The position numbers and the translations under genes are program-made. The notes beneath the pieces were generated by a model, which saw only the letters and a list, made by a program, of their open reading frames with translations, did not search any database and was not told the DNA's origin. A stretch of DNA of 24,556 nt, from positions 1 to 24,556 of the forward strand of contig CAZABC010000032.1 of assembly GCA_964483405.1 (NCBI GenBank), given 5' to 3'. Of this stretch, positions 1-7,994 are shown piece after piece; position 1 is the first letter of the stretch, and each line of letters begins with the position of its first letter. The DNA comes from CAZABC01 sp964483405 (GTDB lineage Bacteria > Chloroflexota > Limnocylindria > Limnocylindrales > CSP1-4).

Positions 1-1184
1 AGTTCCAGTTCGGGATGAACTGGAGCGACTACAGCCGGTTCGTCGGCGACATCTTCGGCGCGCCGCTCGCGATCGAGGGGCTCCTCGCGTTCTTCCTCGA
101 GTCGACCTTCATCGGGCTGTGGATCTTCGGCTGGGGGCGCCTCTCGCGCGGGCTCCACCTGACGACGATCTGGCTCGCCGCGATCGGGACGGTCCTGTCC
201 GCGTACTTCATCCTCGCCGCCAACTCGTGGATGCAGCACCCGGTCGGCTACGTCGTCAACGAGGCGCGCGGCCGGGCGGAGCTGACCGACATCATGGCGG
301 TCCTCCTCAACTCGACCGCCCTGATCACCTTCCCCCACACCATCGCCGCGGCCTTCATGACCGGTGCGGCGTTCGTCGTCGGCGTCGCGCTCTGGCGGAT
401 CGTCCGGCGACCCGGCGAGGACACCGCGATCTTCCGGACGGCGGTCAGGGCCGGCGCCTGGGTCCTCGTCGTCTCGGGGATCGCCGTCGTCGTCAGCGGC
501 GACGCGCAGGCCCGCCTGATGACCGAGCAGCAGCCGATGAAGATGGCGGCGGCCGAGGCGCTCTGGGAGACCTCGGCCCCGGCGTCCTTCTCGATCCTGA
601 CGATCGGCTCACTCGACCAGACCGAGGAGGTCTTCTCGATCCGGATCCCGGGTCTCCTTTCGTTCCTTGCCTGCGGCGACTTCACCTGCGAGGTGGAGGG
701 GATCACCGACATCCAGGCCCAGCAGGAGTACCAGTTCGGGCCGGGCGACTACTCGCCGAACCTGCCGGTGGCGTACTGGACGTTCCGGCTGATGATCGGG
801 CTCGGGATGCTCGCGGCCGCGGCCGCGGCCTGGTTCCTCTTCTCGATGCGGAAGGGCCGGCGACCGGGTCGCGAGACCCTGGCGATCGCCATCCTGCTGC
901 CGTTCCTGCCGCTCGTGGCCAACTCGGTCGCCTGGATCTTCACCGAGGCCGGCCGGCAGCCGTTCATCGTCTATGGGCTGATGTTCACCGAGAACGGCGT
1001 CTCACCGAGCAACGGGGTCGGGGTCGTCCTGCTGACCCTCGTCGGGTTCACCCTCGTCTACGGGATCCTGGCGATCATCGAAGCCGGGCTGCTGCTCCGC
1101 CGGATCGGCCGCGGGCTCCCGTCGGCCGACCCGCTGGCGGGTGTCCACCACGACAGCGAGCCTGCGCTCGCGTTCGAGTACTGA
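1..1184 (+). CDS. cydA: Cytochrome bd quinol oxidase subunit I (5' partial)
   Basis: This is the haem-bearing quinol oxidase subunit, a polytopic membrane protein that oxidises quinol and reduces O2 to water. The frame is open from base 3 (Phe-Gln-Phe-Gly before the Met at base 15), so the start and first helices lie outside the window. Visible landmarks, numbered from that Met, are the GDIFGAPLAIEG stretch with E21 and E29 (equivalents of E. coli E99 and E107), H108 in FPHT (haem b595/d-region His186 equivalent) and M260 in FRLM (haem b558 ligand Met393 equivalent). The stretch between the conserved helices is short, so this is the short-Q-loop type seen in Gram-positive and related lineages. 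It ends 10 bases before cydB and is clearly the first gene of cydABDC. Family identity is very secure. Confidence 0.97.
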   Translation, partial: FQFGMNWSDYSRFVGDIFGAPLAIEGLLAFFLESTFIGLWIFGWGRLSRGLHLTTIWLAAIGTVLSAYFILAANSWMQHPVGYVVNEARGRAELTDIMAVLLNSTALITFPHTIAAAFMTGAAFVVGVALWRIVRRPGEDTAIFRTAVRAGAWVLVVSGIAVVVSGDAQARLMTEQQPMKMAAAEALWETSAPASFSILTIGSLDQTEEVFSIRIPGLLSFLACGDFTCEVEGITDIQAQQEYQFGPGDYSPNLPVAYWTFRLMIGLGMLAAAAAAWFLFSMRKGRRPGRETLAIAILLPFLPLVANSVAWIFTEAGRQPFIVYGLMFTENGVSPSNGVGVVLLTLVGFTLVYGILAIIEAGLLLRRIGRGLPSADPLAGVHHDSEPALAFEY

Positions 1185-1194
1185 GGGCACGGCG

Positions 1195-2208
1195 ATGGAG
1201 CTCGCGCTGGATCTCCCGACCATCTGGTTCATCCTCATCGCCGTCCTCTGGATCGGCTACCTCGTCCTCGAGGGCTTCGACTTCGGCGTCGGCATGCTGC
1301 TGCCGGTCCTCGGCCGGAACGAGCCCGAGCGACGGGCGATGCTCCGCACCATCGGCCCGGTCTGGGACGGCAACGAGGTCTGGCTCCTCGTCGCCGGCGG
1401 CGCGACCTTCGCCGCCTTCCCGGAGTGGTACGCGACGCTCTTCTCGGGCTTCTACGTCGCCCTGTTCGCGATCCTTCTTGCGCTGATCTTCCGGGGAGTC
1501 GCGATCGAGTACCGGAACAAGCGCCCGGACGTCGCCTGGCGGACCCGCTGGGACTTCGCCATCGCCATCGGCTCGTTCGTGCCGGCCCTGCTGTGGGGCG
1601 TCGCCTTCGCGAACATCGTCGCCGGCGTGCCGATCGATGCGGACAAGGAGTTCACCGGCACGTTCTTCACGCTCCTCAACCCGTACGCCCTCGTCGGCGG
1701 GCTGACGACGCTCACCCTCTGCCTGACCCACGGCGCCGTCTTCCTCGCCCTCAAGACCGAGGGCGACGTCCGCGACCGCGCCAACCGGTGGGCCGGGCGG
1801 GTCGGCCTCGTGGCGGCCATCCTCGCCGTCGTCTTCCTCGGCTGGACGCTCGCGCTCCGGGGCAATCCGGCGGCGATCGCGACGACGGTCGTCGCGGCGC
1901 TGGCCCTCGTCGGGGCGCTCGTCGCCAACCGCCTCGGGCGGGAGGGCTGGGCATTCCTCGGGACCGCGGTCACGATCGGGCTCGCGGTGACGACGCTGTT
2001 CGTCGCGCTCTACCCGAACGTGATGCCGTCGTCGACCGATGCCGCCTACAGCCTGACGATCGAGAACGCCTCGTCGACCGAGTACACGCTCACGATCATG
2101 ACCGTGGTCGCGACCCTGTTCGTTCCGCTCGTCCTCGCCTACCAGGGTTGGTCGTACTGGGTCTTCCGCAAGCGGGTCAAGGCGCCGACGGCCACGGTCG
2201 AGCCGTGA
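1195..2208 (+). CDS. cydB: Cytochrome bd quinol oxidase subunit II
   Basis: CydB is the second integral membrane subunit of the bd oxidase and pairs with CydA. The 337-residue protein has the family landmarks LEGFDFGVGMLLP near residues 24-36, GPVWDGNEVWL near 54-64, and a RGVAIEYRNKR segment near 99-109. The rest is alternating hydrophobic helices, and the length matches the roughly 340-residue Gram-positive type. I chose the ATG at 1195, which begins MELALDLPTIWF. The frame is open further upstream to a GTG at 1141, but that would overlap cydA and add a polar, non-family N-terminus. The gene follows cydA by 10 bases, so the two are almost certainly cotranscribed. Confidence 0.97.
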   Translation: MELALDLPTIWFILIAVLWIGYLVLEGFDFGVGMLLPVLGRNEPERRAMLRTIGPVWDGNEVWLLVAGGATFAAFPEWYATLFSGFYVALFAILLALIFRGVAIEYRNKRPDVAWRTRWDFAIAIGSFVPALLWGVAFANIVAGVPIDADKEFTGTFFTLLNPYALVGGLTTLTLCLTHGAVFLALKTEGDVRDRANRWAGRVGLVAAILAVVFLGWTLALRGNPAAIATTVVAALALVGALVANRLGREGWAFLGTAVTIGLAVTTLFVALYPNVMPSSTDAAYSLTIENASSTEYTLTIMTVVATLFVPLVLAYQGWSYWVFRKRVKAPTATVEP

Positions 2209-2245
2209 GCGGCGGGACCTGAGCGGGGCCGACCGAGCCGTCCCG

Positions 2246-3979
2246 ATGGCCGCGTCCCCGGCCGCCGAAGTCGATCCGCGAGCGCCGAAGCCAGGGGGCG
2301 CCGCGGCCGATCGCCGGCCCCTCGCCGCCGACCGCCGGCTCCTCGCGGCGGCCGGTGTCGCCGGGACGGCGATCGCGGTCGCCATCGGGCTCGGCCTGGC
2401 CACCGCGGCGCTGGCGCTCGCCCAGGGCTGGCTCATCGCCCACGCGATCGCCAGCGCATTCGATGGCGGGCTGACGCTCGAGGCGCTGTCGGCCTCCCTC
2501 GCCCTCCTCGCCATCGTCCTCGCGGCCCGGGCGGCGCTCGGCTGGGCCGGCGAGACGGTCGCAGTACGGATCTCATCGAGGGTGAAGTCCGACCTGCGGC
2601 GCCGGGTCGTCGCGACGGCGGTCGCGCTCGGCCCCCGCTGGGCATCGGAGGCGCGCGGCGGCGAGCTCGTCCTGCTCGCGACGCGGGGCCTCGACGCCCT
2701 CGACGGATACTTCGCCCGGTACCTGCCGCAGGTCGGACTGGCGGTCGTCGTCCCGGCCGCGGTCGTCGTCGCGCTCGCGTTCGTCGACGGGGTCGCCGCC
2801 CTCACCGTCCTCCTCACCGTCCCGCTCATCCCGGTCTTCATGGTCCTGATCGGCCGCGCCTCGGAGGCGCAGCGACGCCGGCGCTGGACCACGCTGTCAC
2901 GCCTCGCCGGCCGGTTCCTCGACGTCGTCGCGGGCGCGGCCACGCTCCGGGCGTACGGGCGGGCAGATGCCCAGGTCGCGGCGCTCCGGCGCACGACGGA
3001 CGCCTACCGGCGCGAGACGATGGCCACGCTCCGGGTTGCGTTCCTGTCGGCCCTCGCGCTCGAGCTCCTCTCGACGATCTCGGTCGCCCTCGTCGCGGTG
3101 GGGGTCGGGCTGCGCCTGGTCGAGGGCGGCGGGCTGACGCTCGAGACCGGGCTGTTCGCGATCATCGTGGCGCCCGAGGCCTACCTGCCGCTCCGCCGGC
3201 TCGGCGCGGAGTTCCACGCGAGCGAGGAGGGGCGGGCGGCCGCCGACTCGGCCTTCGCGGTCCTCGACGAGGCCCCGCTGCGGGCAGGCGGGCGGGCCGA
3301 CGTACCGTCGCTCGACGGGCGACGACTGGTGGTCGAGGGCCTCTCCGTCCGGGCCCCCGGACGCGATGCGCTCGCCCCGTTCGACGTGTCGCTGGTGGTC
3401 GGCCCGGGCGAGATCGTCGGGGTCACCGGACCGAGCGGCTCCGGGAAGAGCACGCTCCTCGCCGCGCTGCTCGGGCTCGTGGTGCCGACAGCCGGGACGA
3501 TCGCCGTCGTCGACCGGTCCGGTGTCGGGACGCCGATCGAGACCCTCGACGGCGAGGCCTGGCGGCGGACCGTCGCCTGGCTGCCGCAGCGGCCGTTCGT
3601 CTTCGCCGGGACGGTCGCCGACAACGTCCGCTTCGGGGCGGCCGACGTCGCCGACGAGACGATCCGCGCCGCCCTCGAGCGCGTCGGGCTCGGGTCGATC
3701 CCGCTCGACCGGGGCCTCGGCGAGGGTGGCGCAGGCCTGTCGAGCGGCGAGCGGCGCCGTCTCGGGCTGGCCCGGGTCCTCGTCCGCGGCGCGACGCTGC
3801 TCCTCCTCGACGAGCCGACCGCCGGCCTCGACGTCGGGACCGAGGCGACGATCCTCGCGGCCATCCGGGCCGAGGCCGAGCGCGGGGCGGCGGTGCTGCT
3901 CGTCGCCCACCGACCGGCGGCCGCCGCGGTCGCGGACCGGGTCGTCGCCGTCGAGTGGCGGACGGAGGCGACGCCGTGA
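2246..3979 (+). CDS. cydD: ABC transporter CydD (cytochrome bd assembly)
   Basis: This is one half of the heterodimeric CydDC ABC exporter, needed for assembly of cytochrome bd and variously linked to thiol export and haem transport. The 577-residue protein has an N-terminal six-helix membrane domain (about 30-300) and a C-terminal ATPase domain. Walker A GPSGSGKST lies at 395-403, the signature is LSSGE at 498-502 and Walker B is LLLLDEP at 518-524, followed by an H-loop His in VLLVAHRP. The signature departs from LSGGQ, which is common in one half of asymmetric heterodimeric exporters. It lies 37 bases after cydB and its stop overlaps the cydC start by 4 bases. The D versus C assignment rests on order and similarity and is fairly secure. 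Confidence 0.93.
   Translation: MAASPAAEVDPRAPKPGGAAADRRPLAADRRLLAAAGVAGTAIAVAIGLGLATAALALAQGWLIAHAIASAFDGGLTLEALSASLALLAIVLAARAALGWAGETVAVRISSRVKSDLRRRVVATAVALGPRWASEARGGELVLLATRGLDALDGYFARYLPQVGLAVVVPAAVVVALAFVDGVAALTVLLTVPLIPVFMVLIGRASEAQRRRRWTTLSRLAGRFLDVVAGAATLRAYGRADAQVAALRRTTDAYRRETMATLRVAFLSALALELLSTISVALVAVGVGLRLVEGGGLTLETGLFAIIVAPEAYLPLRRLGAEFHASEEGRAAADSAFAVLDEAPLRAGGRADVPSLDGRRLVVEGLSVRAPGRDALAPFDVSLVVGPGEIVGVTGPSGSGKSTLLAALLGLVVPTAGTIAVVDRSGVGTPIETLDGEAWRRTVAWLPQRPFVFAGTVADNVRFGAADVADETIRAALERVGLGSIPLDRGLGEGGAGLSSGERRRLGLARVLVRGATLLLLDEPTAGLDVGTEATILAAIRAEAERGAAVLLVAHRPAAAAVADRVVAVEWRTEATP
3964..3968 (+). promoter_or_regulatory. Ribosome binding site deciding the cydC start
   Basis: A perfect GGAGG lies inside the last codons of cydD, 7 bases before the GTG at 3976. 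It supports that start over the upstream in-frame GTG and shows that cydC is translated by coupled re-initiation. Confidence 0.7.
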
Positions 3980-5700
3980 GCGGCGACGTGCGGGGTCTTG
4001 TCCGCGTCGCCCGGCTCGGCCGGCCGGTCTCGGGCCGGCTGCTGCTCGCGGTCCTCGCCGGGGTCGGCGCGGCGGGCGCGAGCGTCGGCCTCGCCGCGAC
4101 GTCGGCCTGGCTCATCTCGCGGGCCGCGGAGCAGCCGCCGGTCCTCGCCCTGCTGACGGCCGTGACGGCGGTCCGCGCCTTCGGGATCGCCCGCGGGGTC
4201 CTCCGCTACGCCGAGCGCGTCACGGCCCACGACGCCGCGTTCCGCGTCCTCGGCGAGCTGCGCGCCGCCGTCTACGGCAGGATCGCCCGGCTTGCACCGG
4301 TCGGGCTCGCCGACCTGCGGACGGGCGATCTGTTGAGCCGGTTCGTCGACGACGTAGACGCGCTCGCCGACGTCTGGCTCCGGGTGCTGCTGCCGTACGC
4401 ATCGATCGGCATCGTCGCCGTCGGCGCCGTCGTCCTCGAGGGCTGGCTCGTCCCGGCGGCCGGTCTGGCCCTCGCCCTGACGGTGCTCCTCGTCGCCGTC
4501 GGCGCACCCGCGGTCGCGACCGCCGTCGCCGCCCGCTCCGAGCGGCGGACCGCGCCGGCCCGCGGCGAGCTGGCCGACGCGACCCGCGAGCTCCTCGCCG
4601 GTGCGCCCGAGCTCCTCGCCGCCGGCGCGGCCGGGTGGGCCATCGGCCGGGTGACCGCCGTCGACGATCGGCTCGCCGCCGTCGAGCGCCGGGCGGCGAC
4701 GGGCGCCGGCGTCGGGTCGCTCGTCGCGGGGCTCGCCGCCGGCCTGGCCGCCTGGGCCTGTCTCGTCCTGGCGATCGCCACGTTCGAGGCCGGGGCGCTG
4801 GCCGGCGTCGCGATCGCGGTCGTCGCGCTCACGCCGCTCGCGGTCCACGAGATCGCGGCACCGCTCGTGCCGGCGGCCCGCCACCTGCCCGCGCTCGGAG
4901 CCTCGGCCGGGCGGGTCGTCGAGGTCGTCGACCGAGCCGATCCGGTCGTCGAGGCGCCCGCGCCGCGACCGCTGCCGGCCGGGCCGTACGGGCTCCGGGC
5001 CAGCGACCTGCGGCTCCGCCATCGCGGCGCGTCGAGCGACGCGGTCGCCGGCCTCGGGTTCGAGCTGCCCGCCGGGACCCACGCGATCGTCACCGGCCCG
5101 AGCGGGGCGGGCAAGAGCACCCTCGCCCTTGCCTGTCTCCGCTTCCTCGCCCCGGCCGGCGGATCGCTCGCGCTCGTCGGAATCGCGGGCGAGACAGCCG
5201 AGCTGGCCGACCTGGCCGGCGACGACGTCCGCCGGACGATCGGGCTCTGCGAGCAGGACCCGCACGTCTTCGACGCGACGGTCGTCGAGAACATCCGCCT
5301 CGCCCGGCCGGACGCCGACGAGGCTGCGGTCGCCGAGGCCATCCGAATCGCCCAGCTCTCGGACTGGATCGAGGCGCTGCCGCAGGGCGCGGCGACCCCG
5401 GTCGGCGAGGCCGGGGCACGGATCTCCGGCGGCCAGCGCCAGCGGATCGCCCTCGCCCGGGCCCTCCTCGCCGACGTCGGCATCCTCGTCCTCGACGAGC
5501 CGACCGAGCACCTCGACGAGCCGACCGCCCGGGCCTTCGTCGCCGACCTCGCGCGCGCGACCGCCGGCCGGACCGTCCTGGTTCTCACCCACCGGCCGGA
5601 CCTGTTCGACCCCGGCGACTGGATCCGCCTGGCCGACCTCGCGGTGCCGCCGGAGGGCGGGGCAGCGCCGGAGGCCGGGACGGCGTCGGTCAGAGGCTGA
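3976..5700 (+). CDS. cydC: ABC transporter CydC (cytochrome bd assembly)
   Basis: This is the partner half-transporter to CydD, with 574 residues: an N-terminal membrane domain (about 15-290) followed by an ATPase domain. Walker A GPSGAGKST is at 374-382, the signature is a canonical ISGGQ at 483-487, Walker B is ILVLDEP at 503-509, and the H-loop is in VLTHRPD. I chose the GTG at 3976 because it overlaps the cydD stop as GTGA and sits 7 bases after a clear GGAGG (3964-3968). A GTG at 3955 is in frame but lacks that signal. Together the pair has one canonical and one degenerate signature. Its 3' end runs 11 bases into the convergent iron-sulfur gene. Confidence 0.94.
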   Translation: MSGDVRGLVRVARLGRPVSGRLLLAVLAGVGAAGASVGLAATSAWLISRAAEQPPVLALLTAVTAVRAFGIARGVLRYAERVTAHDAAFRVLGELRAAVYGRIARLAPVGLADLRTGDLLSRFVDDVDALADVWLRVLLPYASIGIVAVGAVVLEGWLVPAAGLALALTVLLVAVGAPAVATAVAARSERRTAPARGELADATRELLAGAPELLAAGAAGWAIGRVTAVDDRLAAVERRAATGAGVGSLVAGLAAGLAAWACLVLAIATFEAGALAGVAIAVVALTPLAVHEIAAPLVPAARHLPALGASAGRVVEVVDRADPVVEAPAPRPLPAGPYGLRASDLRLRHRGASSDAVAGLGFELPAGTHAIVTGPSGAGKSTLALACLRFLAPAGGSLALVGIAGETAELADLAGDDVRRTIGLCEQDPHVFDATVVENIRLARPDADEAAVAEAIRIAQLSDWIEALPQGAATPVGEAGARISGGQRQRIALARALLADVGILVLDEPTEHLDEPTARAFVADLARATAGRTVLVLTHRPDLFDPGDWIRLADLAVPPEGGAAPEAGTASVRG

Positions 5701-7018
5701 CCCGGTCGAGGATCCGGAGGAGGTAGCGCGACCGGAACTGGTCGGTGGCGAGCGCCTGCGGGATCGGCGGCAGGCGGAGGATGACGCCGAGGATCGCGGC
5801 CATCGCCCGGTGGCTCCAGAGCGCCCGGTTGTCGAAGATGCAGTCGGCGAGCTTGCCGCGCTCGATCGCCATGAGGACGTTTCGGTGGAGCGAGTCGACC
5901 GGCGTCATGACCCGCGTCGGGCGGGGCGCGAGGTGCAGCCCGTCGGTCGGGCAGACGCGGGTGCACACGCCACAGCCGAGGCAGCGTCGCGGGTCGAGCA
6001 CGGCCATCCGCTTCCGGGGCTTGTGCGGGTCGTTCGCCGAGACGAGGGTCATCGCCTCGACCGGGCAGGCGTCGGCGCACTTGCCGCAGCCGTTGCACAG
6101 CGCGGCATCGACGACCGGCTCGTAGTTGGTGGTCAGGACCGGCTTGAGCAGGCCGAACTTCCGAGTCGCGATCATCGCCTCGCAGCAGCAGCCGCAGCAG
6201 TTGCAGACGAAGCCGGGGCTCCGCTGGACGTTCTCGCCGAACTGGACGAGCTTGTGCTCGTACGCCTCCGCGAGGAGCTCGTGGCCCTCGACCGGGTCGA
6301 CCCGGCGGGCGTACCCATGCCGGATGAGCGAGTCGGCGACGCCGCCGAAGGTCATGCAGATGCCCATCGGCGCGGCGCAGGCCCGGCCGACGTGCTCCAT
6401 CTTGTGGCGGCAGTAGCAGGTGCCGACGCCGATGTGCTCGGCCGTCGCGACGATCTCGCTCGCGCGCTCGTAGCCGAGGACCTCGAGCATCGCACCGTCG
6501 CCCGCGGCGCCGGGGTCGTCGCGAGTGCCGCTTCGCGGGCGGGCGTCGGCGAGCGCGGGCTCGTTGACGAAGACCCGCCCGAGCTGGGTCTCGCCGTCGG
6601 TGAACAGGGCGAGGATGAAGTCGTCCTCGACGGTGATGTACTCGTAGAACAGCTCCGCGAGGAGCTTCTGGTCGACGTCGTCGCGGACCCGCATCATCGA
6701 GAACTCGAAGAAGCCGGCCATCGGCGGCGGCAGGACGTAGACGACGCCGTCGGGCGTCTCCATGTCGAGCAGGACGGCCCGCGAGGCGAGGCCATCGAGG
6801 ACCCGCGACGCCTCGGCCTCGGAGACGTGCCAGCGGCCGGCCGCGTCCTTCGCGGTGAACGGACGGATCGGCGCGCTGGCGAGCAGGTCCGCCTCCCGCT
6901 CGCTGACGAGGAGGGCGAGGATCCGGTGCAGCAGGTCGGACGCGGGGGCGCCCTGCGGGGGACGGTCCAGGCGGGCGGCGAAGCGGTGGTAGGCGCCGCC
7001 GGTCGTCGCGTGGGCCAT
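5690..7018 (-). CDS. Cysteine-rich 4Fe-4S dicluster protein with N-terminal helical/HTH-like region
   Basis: This 442-residue soluble protein has two classical 4Fe-4S motifs near the C-terminus: C308-x2-C-x2-C-x3-C318 followed by Pro, and C346-x2-C-x2-C-x3-C356 followed by Pro. Upstream is a dense cluster CNCCGCCC (272-279, six Cys) and an earlier CYC at 201-203 with C214 and C221, so extra metal sites are likely. Residues 25-100 look like a winged-helix-type fold (SEREADLL, VSEAEASRVLDGL). The start ATG at 7018 is preceded by GGGAGG about 10 bases upstream. The gene converges on cydC with an 11-base overlap. I recognise the broad family of uncharacterised ferredoxin-like proteins with a CxCCxCCC block but cannot assign a reaction. 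It is probably an electron-transfer or redox-sensing protein. Confidence 0.85.
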   Translation of the reverse strand: MAHATTGGAYHRFAARLDRPPQGAPASDLLHRILALLVSEREADLLASAPIRPFTAKDAAGRWHVSEAEASRVLDGLASRAVLLDMETPDGVVYVLPPPMAGFFEFSMMRVRDDVDQKLLAELFYEYITVEDDFILALFTDGETQLGRVFVNEPALADARPRSGTRDDPGAAGDGAMLEVLGYERASEIVATAEHIGVGTCYCRHKMEHVGRACAAPMGICMTFGGVADSLIRHGYARRVDPVEGHELLAEAYEHKLVQFGENVQRSPGFVCNCCGCCCEAMIATRKFGLLKPVLTTNYEPVVDAALCNGCGKCADACPVEAMTLVSANDPHKPRKRMAVLDPRRCLGCGVCTRVCPTDGLHLAPRPTRVMTPVDSLHRNVLMAIERGKLADCIFDNRALWSHRAMAAILGVILRLPPIPQALATDQFRSRYLLRILDRVSL

Positions 7019-7061
7019 CGATCCGGTTCCTCCCTCGTGCTTGCTAGTGGCGGACGGCAGG

Positions 7062-7414
7062 TCAGGTCGCCGGGCCGGCGACGGGGGTCGGCGGGTCGGT
7101 CGCCGGCGCGGTCAGCTCGCGGGTCGTTCGAGCGATCCGGATGACCCTCGTCAACGCCATGAGGGCACGAGGAGCATGGTTCGCGAACTCCCTGAACGCG
7201 AGCATCGAGCCGAGGGCGACGAGGATCGTCCAGGCCCAGGTACCGAACCACAGGATCCCGAGGATGATCGGCAGCATGACCAGCCAGGTCCGGATCGGGA
7301 CCCAGACGCCCGGCAGCCGGATGACGGCGAGCGGGCCGATGCGGCGACGAGCAGGATCGCCGTCGCGACCGTGTAGAACGCCAGCGGCTCGGAGAGGACG
7401 TCCTGGAGGTTCAT
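7062..7414 (-). pseudogene. Frameshifted, truncated membrane protein resembling the N-terminus of CdsA/YnbB-type cytidylyltransferases
   Basis: Reading from the ATG at 7414 gives MNLQDVLSEPLAFYTVATAI, a convincing N-terminal membrane helix, after which the frame becomes Ser/Gly/Arg junk and stops at 7151. Near 7335-7345 a one-base change of frame gives a second good stretch: RRIGPLAVIRLPGVWVPIRT, two hydrophobic helices and a FREF motif, ending at 7062. Arg-Thr-Trp followed by two helices and an (F/L)-x-E segment resembles the start of phosphatidate cytidylyltransferase-like proteins such as YnbB. The downstream catalytic part is absent. It lies upstream of the iron-sulfur gene on the same strand. 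This is either a decayed gene or a small membrane protein with a sequencing error; the family link is tentative. Confidence 0.5.
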
Positions 7415-7763
7415 CGCCGGTCCATGCGCTGGGGACGCCCGTCGACGACGAGTGTCGCGGACGGCTCACGCACGCGACAGGGACGACCGGCCCGTGGTTC
7501 CGGGACCTTGCGGGCCGGGCGATCGGACCGGGCCGGCGGGGCGAAGCGACGGGGCGGCCGGGCGAGGAGTACGCGCTGCGTGGCCTGTGTGTCTGCGGAT
7601 CCCGACATCCGCGACCTGCCGCGTGCTCCCGTGGCCCAGGCGTCCACGACTTGACACGGTTCTGGTCCGGTACACGCCGGACGTGGCCCCCTCGGCCACA
7701 CATCGACCCAGGTCGGCCAAGTCGGTCAGATAACGCAGACTCAGAGGCCACAGGCGGCCTACG

Positions 7764-7847
7764 CCGGCGTCGCCGGTCAGGCGGGCTGCGCCCCGGCGTC
7801 GCCGGTCGGCGGGCTCCGACGGCGTCGTCGGTCGGTGGGCGGCGCGA
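7764..7847. repeat. Imperfect tandem repeat, about 28 bp x 3
   Basis: The unit CCGGCGTCGCCGGTC begins at 7764 and is repeated exactly at 7793. A diverged third copy (CGGCGTCGTCGGTC) starts at 7820. Each core is followed by a related GGCGGGC-type tail, so the units are about 29, 27 and 28 bases long. The repeat does not encode a plausible peptide. Confidence 0.6.
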
Positions 7848-7870
7848 CCGACGGCGAGCGACCGGCGACA

Positions 7871-7936
7871 GTGGTGCGCGGCGGGTCAGCCGTGGTGCGC
7901 GGCGGACGGCGAGGAGCGGCGGACGGCGCCGCGCAC
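7871..7936. repeat. GTGCGCGGCG repeat array: two direct copies and one inverted
   Basis: GTGGTGCGCGGCGG occurs at 7871-7884 and again at 7892-7905, a 21-bp pitch (about two helical turns). The core GTGCGCGGCG recurs inverted as CGCCGCGCAC at 7927-7936. The array sits about 30-100 bases upstream of the dipeptidase -10 box, a position suited to a regulator-binding site. The functional role is inferred. Confidence 0.5.
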
Positions 7937-7968
7937 TGGTCGAGCGCCCCTTCCCGCCCGTCGGCCGC

Positions 7969-7974
7969 TACGCT
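7969..7974 (+). promoter_or_regulatory. Predicted -10 box of the dipeptidase gene
   Basis: TACGCT matches the TAnnnT -10 pattern of sigma-70-type promoters in high-GC bacteria. Transcription would begin near 7981, giving a leader of about 14 bases that contains the GAGGAGGG ribosome binding site (7983-7990). No -35 box is recognisable 16-18 bases upstream. Confidence 0.4.
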
Positions 7975-7994
7975 GTCGGCGAGAGGAGGGTGCG

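Larger units (their letters stand above)
7415..7994. other. Gene-poor intergenic region with repeats
   Basis: About 580 bases show no reading frame with protein-like composition on either strand; the open frames here are Arg/Pro/Gly-rich products of GC bias. The stretch contains a three-copy imperfect tandem repeat (7764-7847), a GTGCGCGGCG repeat array (7871-7936) and the promoter of the dipeptidase gene near its right end. I see no tRNA, transposase or attachment site. Confidence 0.6.

Noticed and set aside
1075..5592. Long minus-strand open frames opposite cydABDC, up to about 800 codons
   Set aside because: Their translations are rich in Arg, Gly, Asp and Pro with no family motifs; they are antisense mirrors of well-recognised genes and result from high GC.
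7651..7676. TTGACA at 7651 followed by TACACG, as a sigma-70 promoter
   Set aside because: The spacing is only 14 bases and no good -10 box lies at 16-18; the TACGCT at 7969 fits the dipeptidase start better.
7415..7994. CRISPR array or mobile element in the repeat-bearing gap
   Set aside because: The repeats are adjacent and imperfect without spacers of constant length, and there are no transposase or cas genes or terminal inverted repeats.
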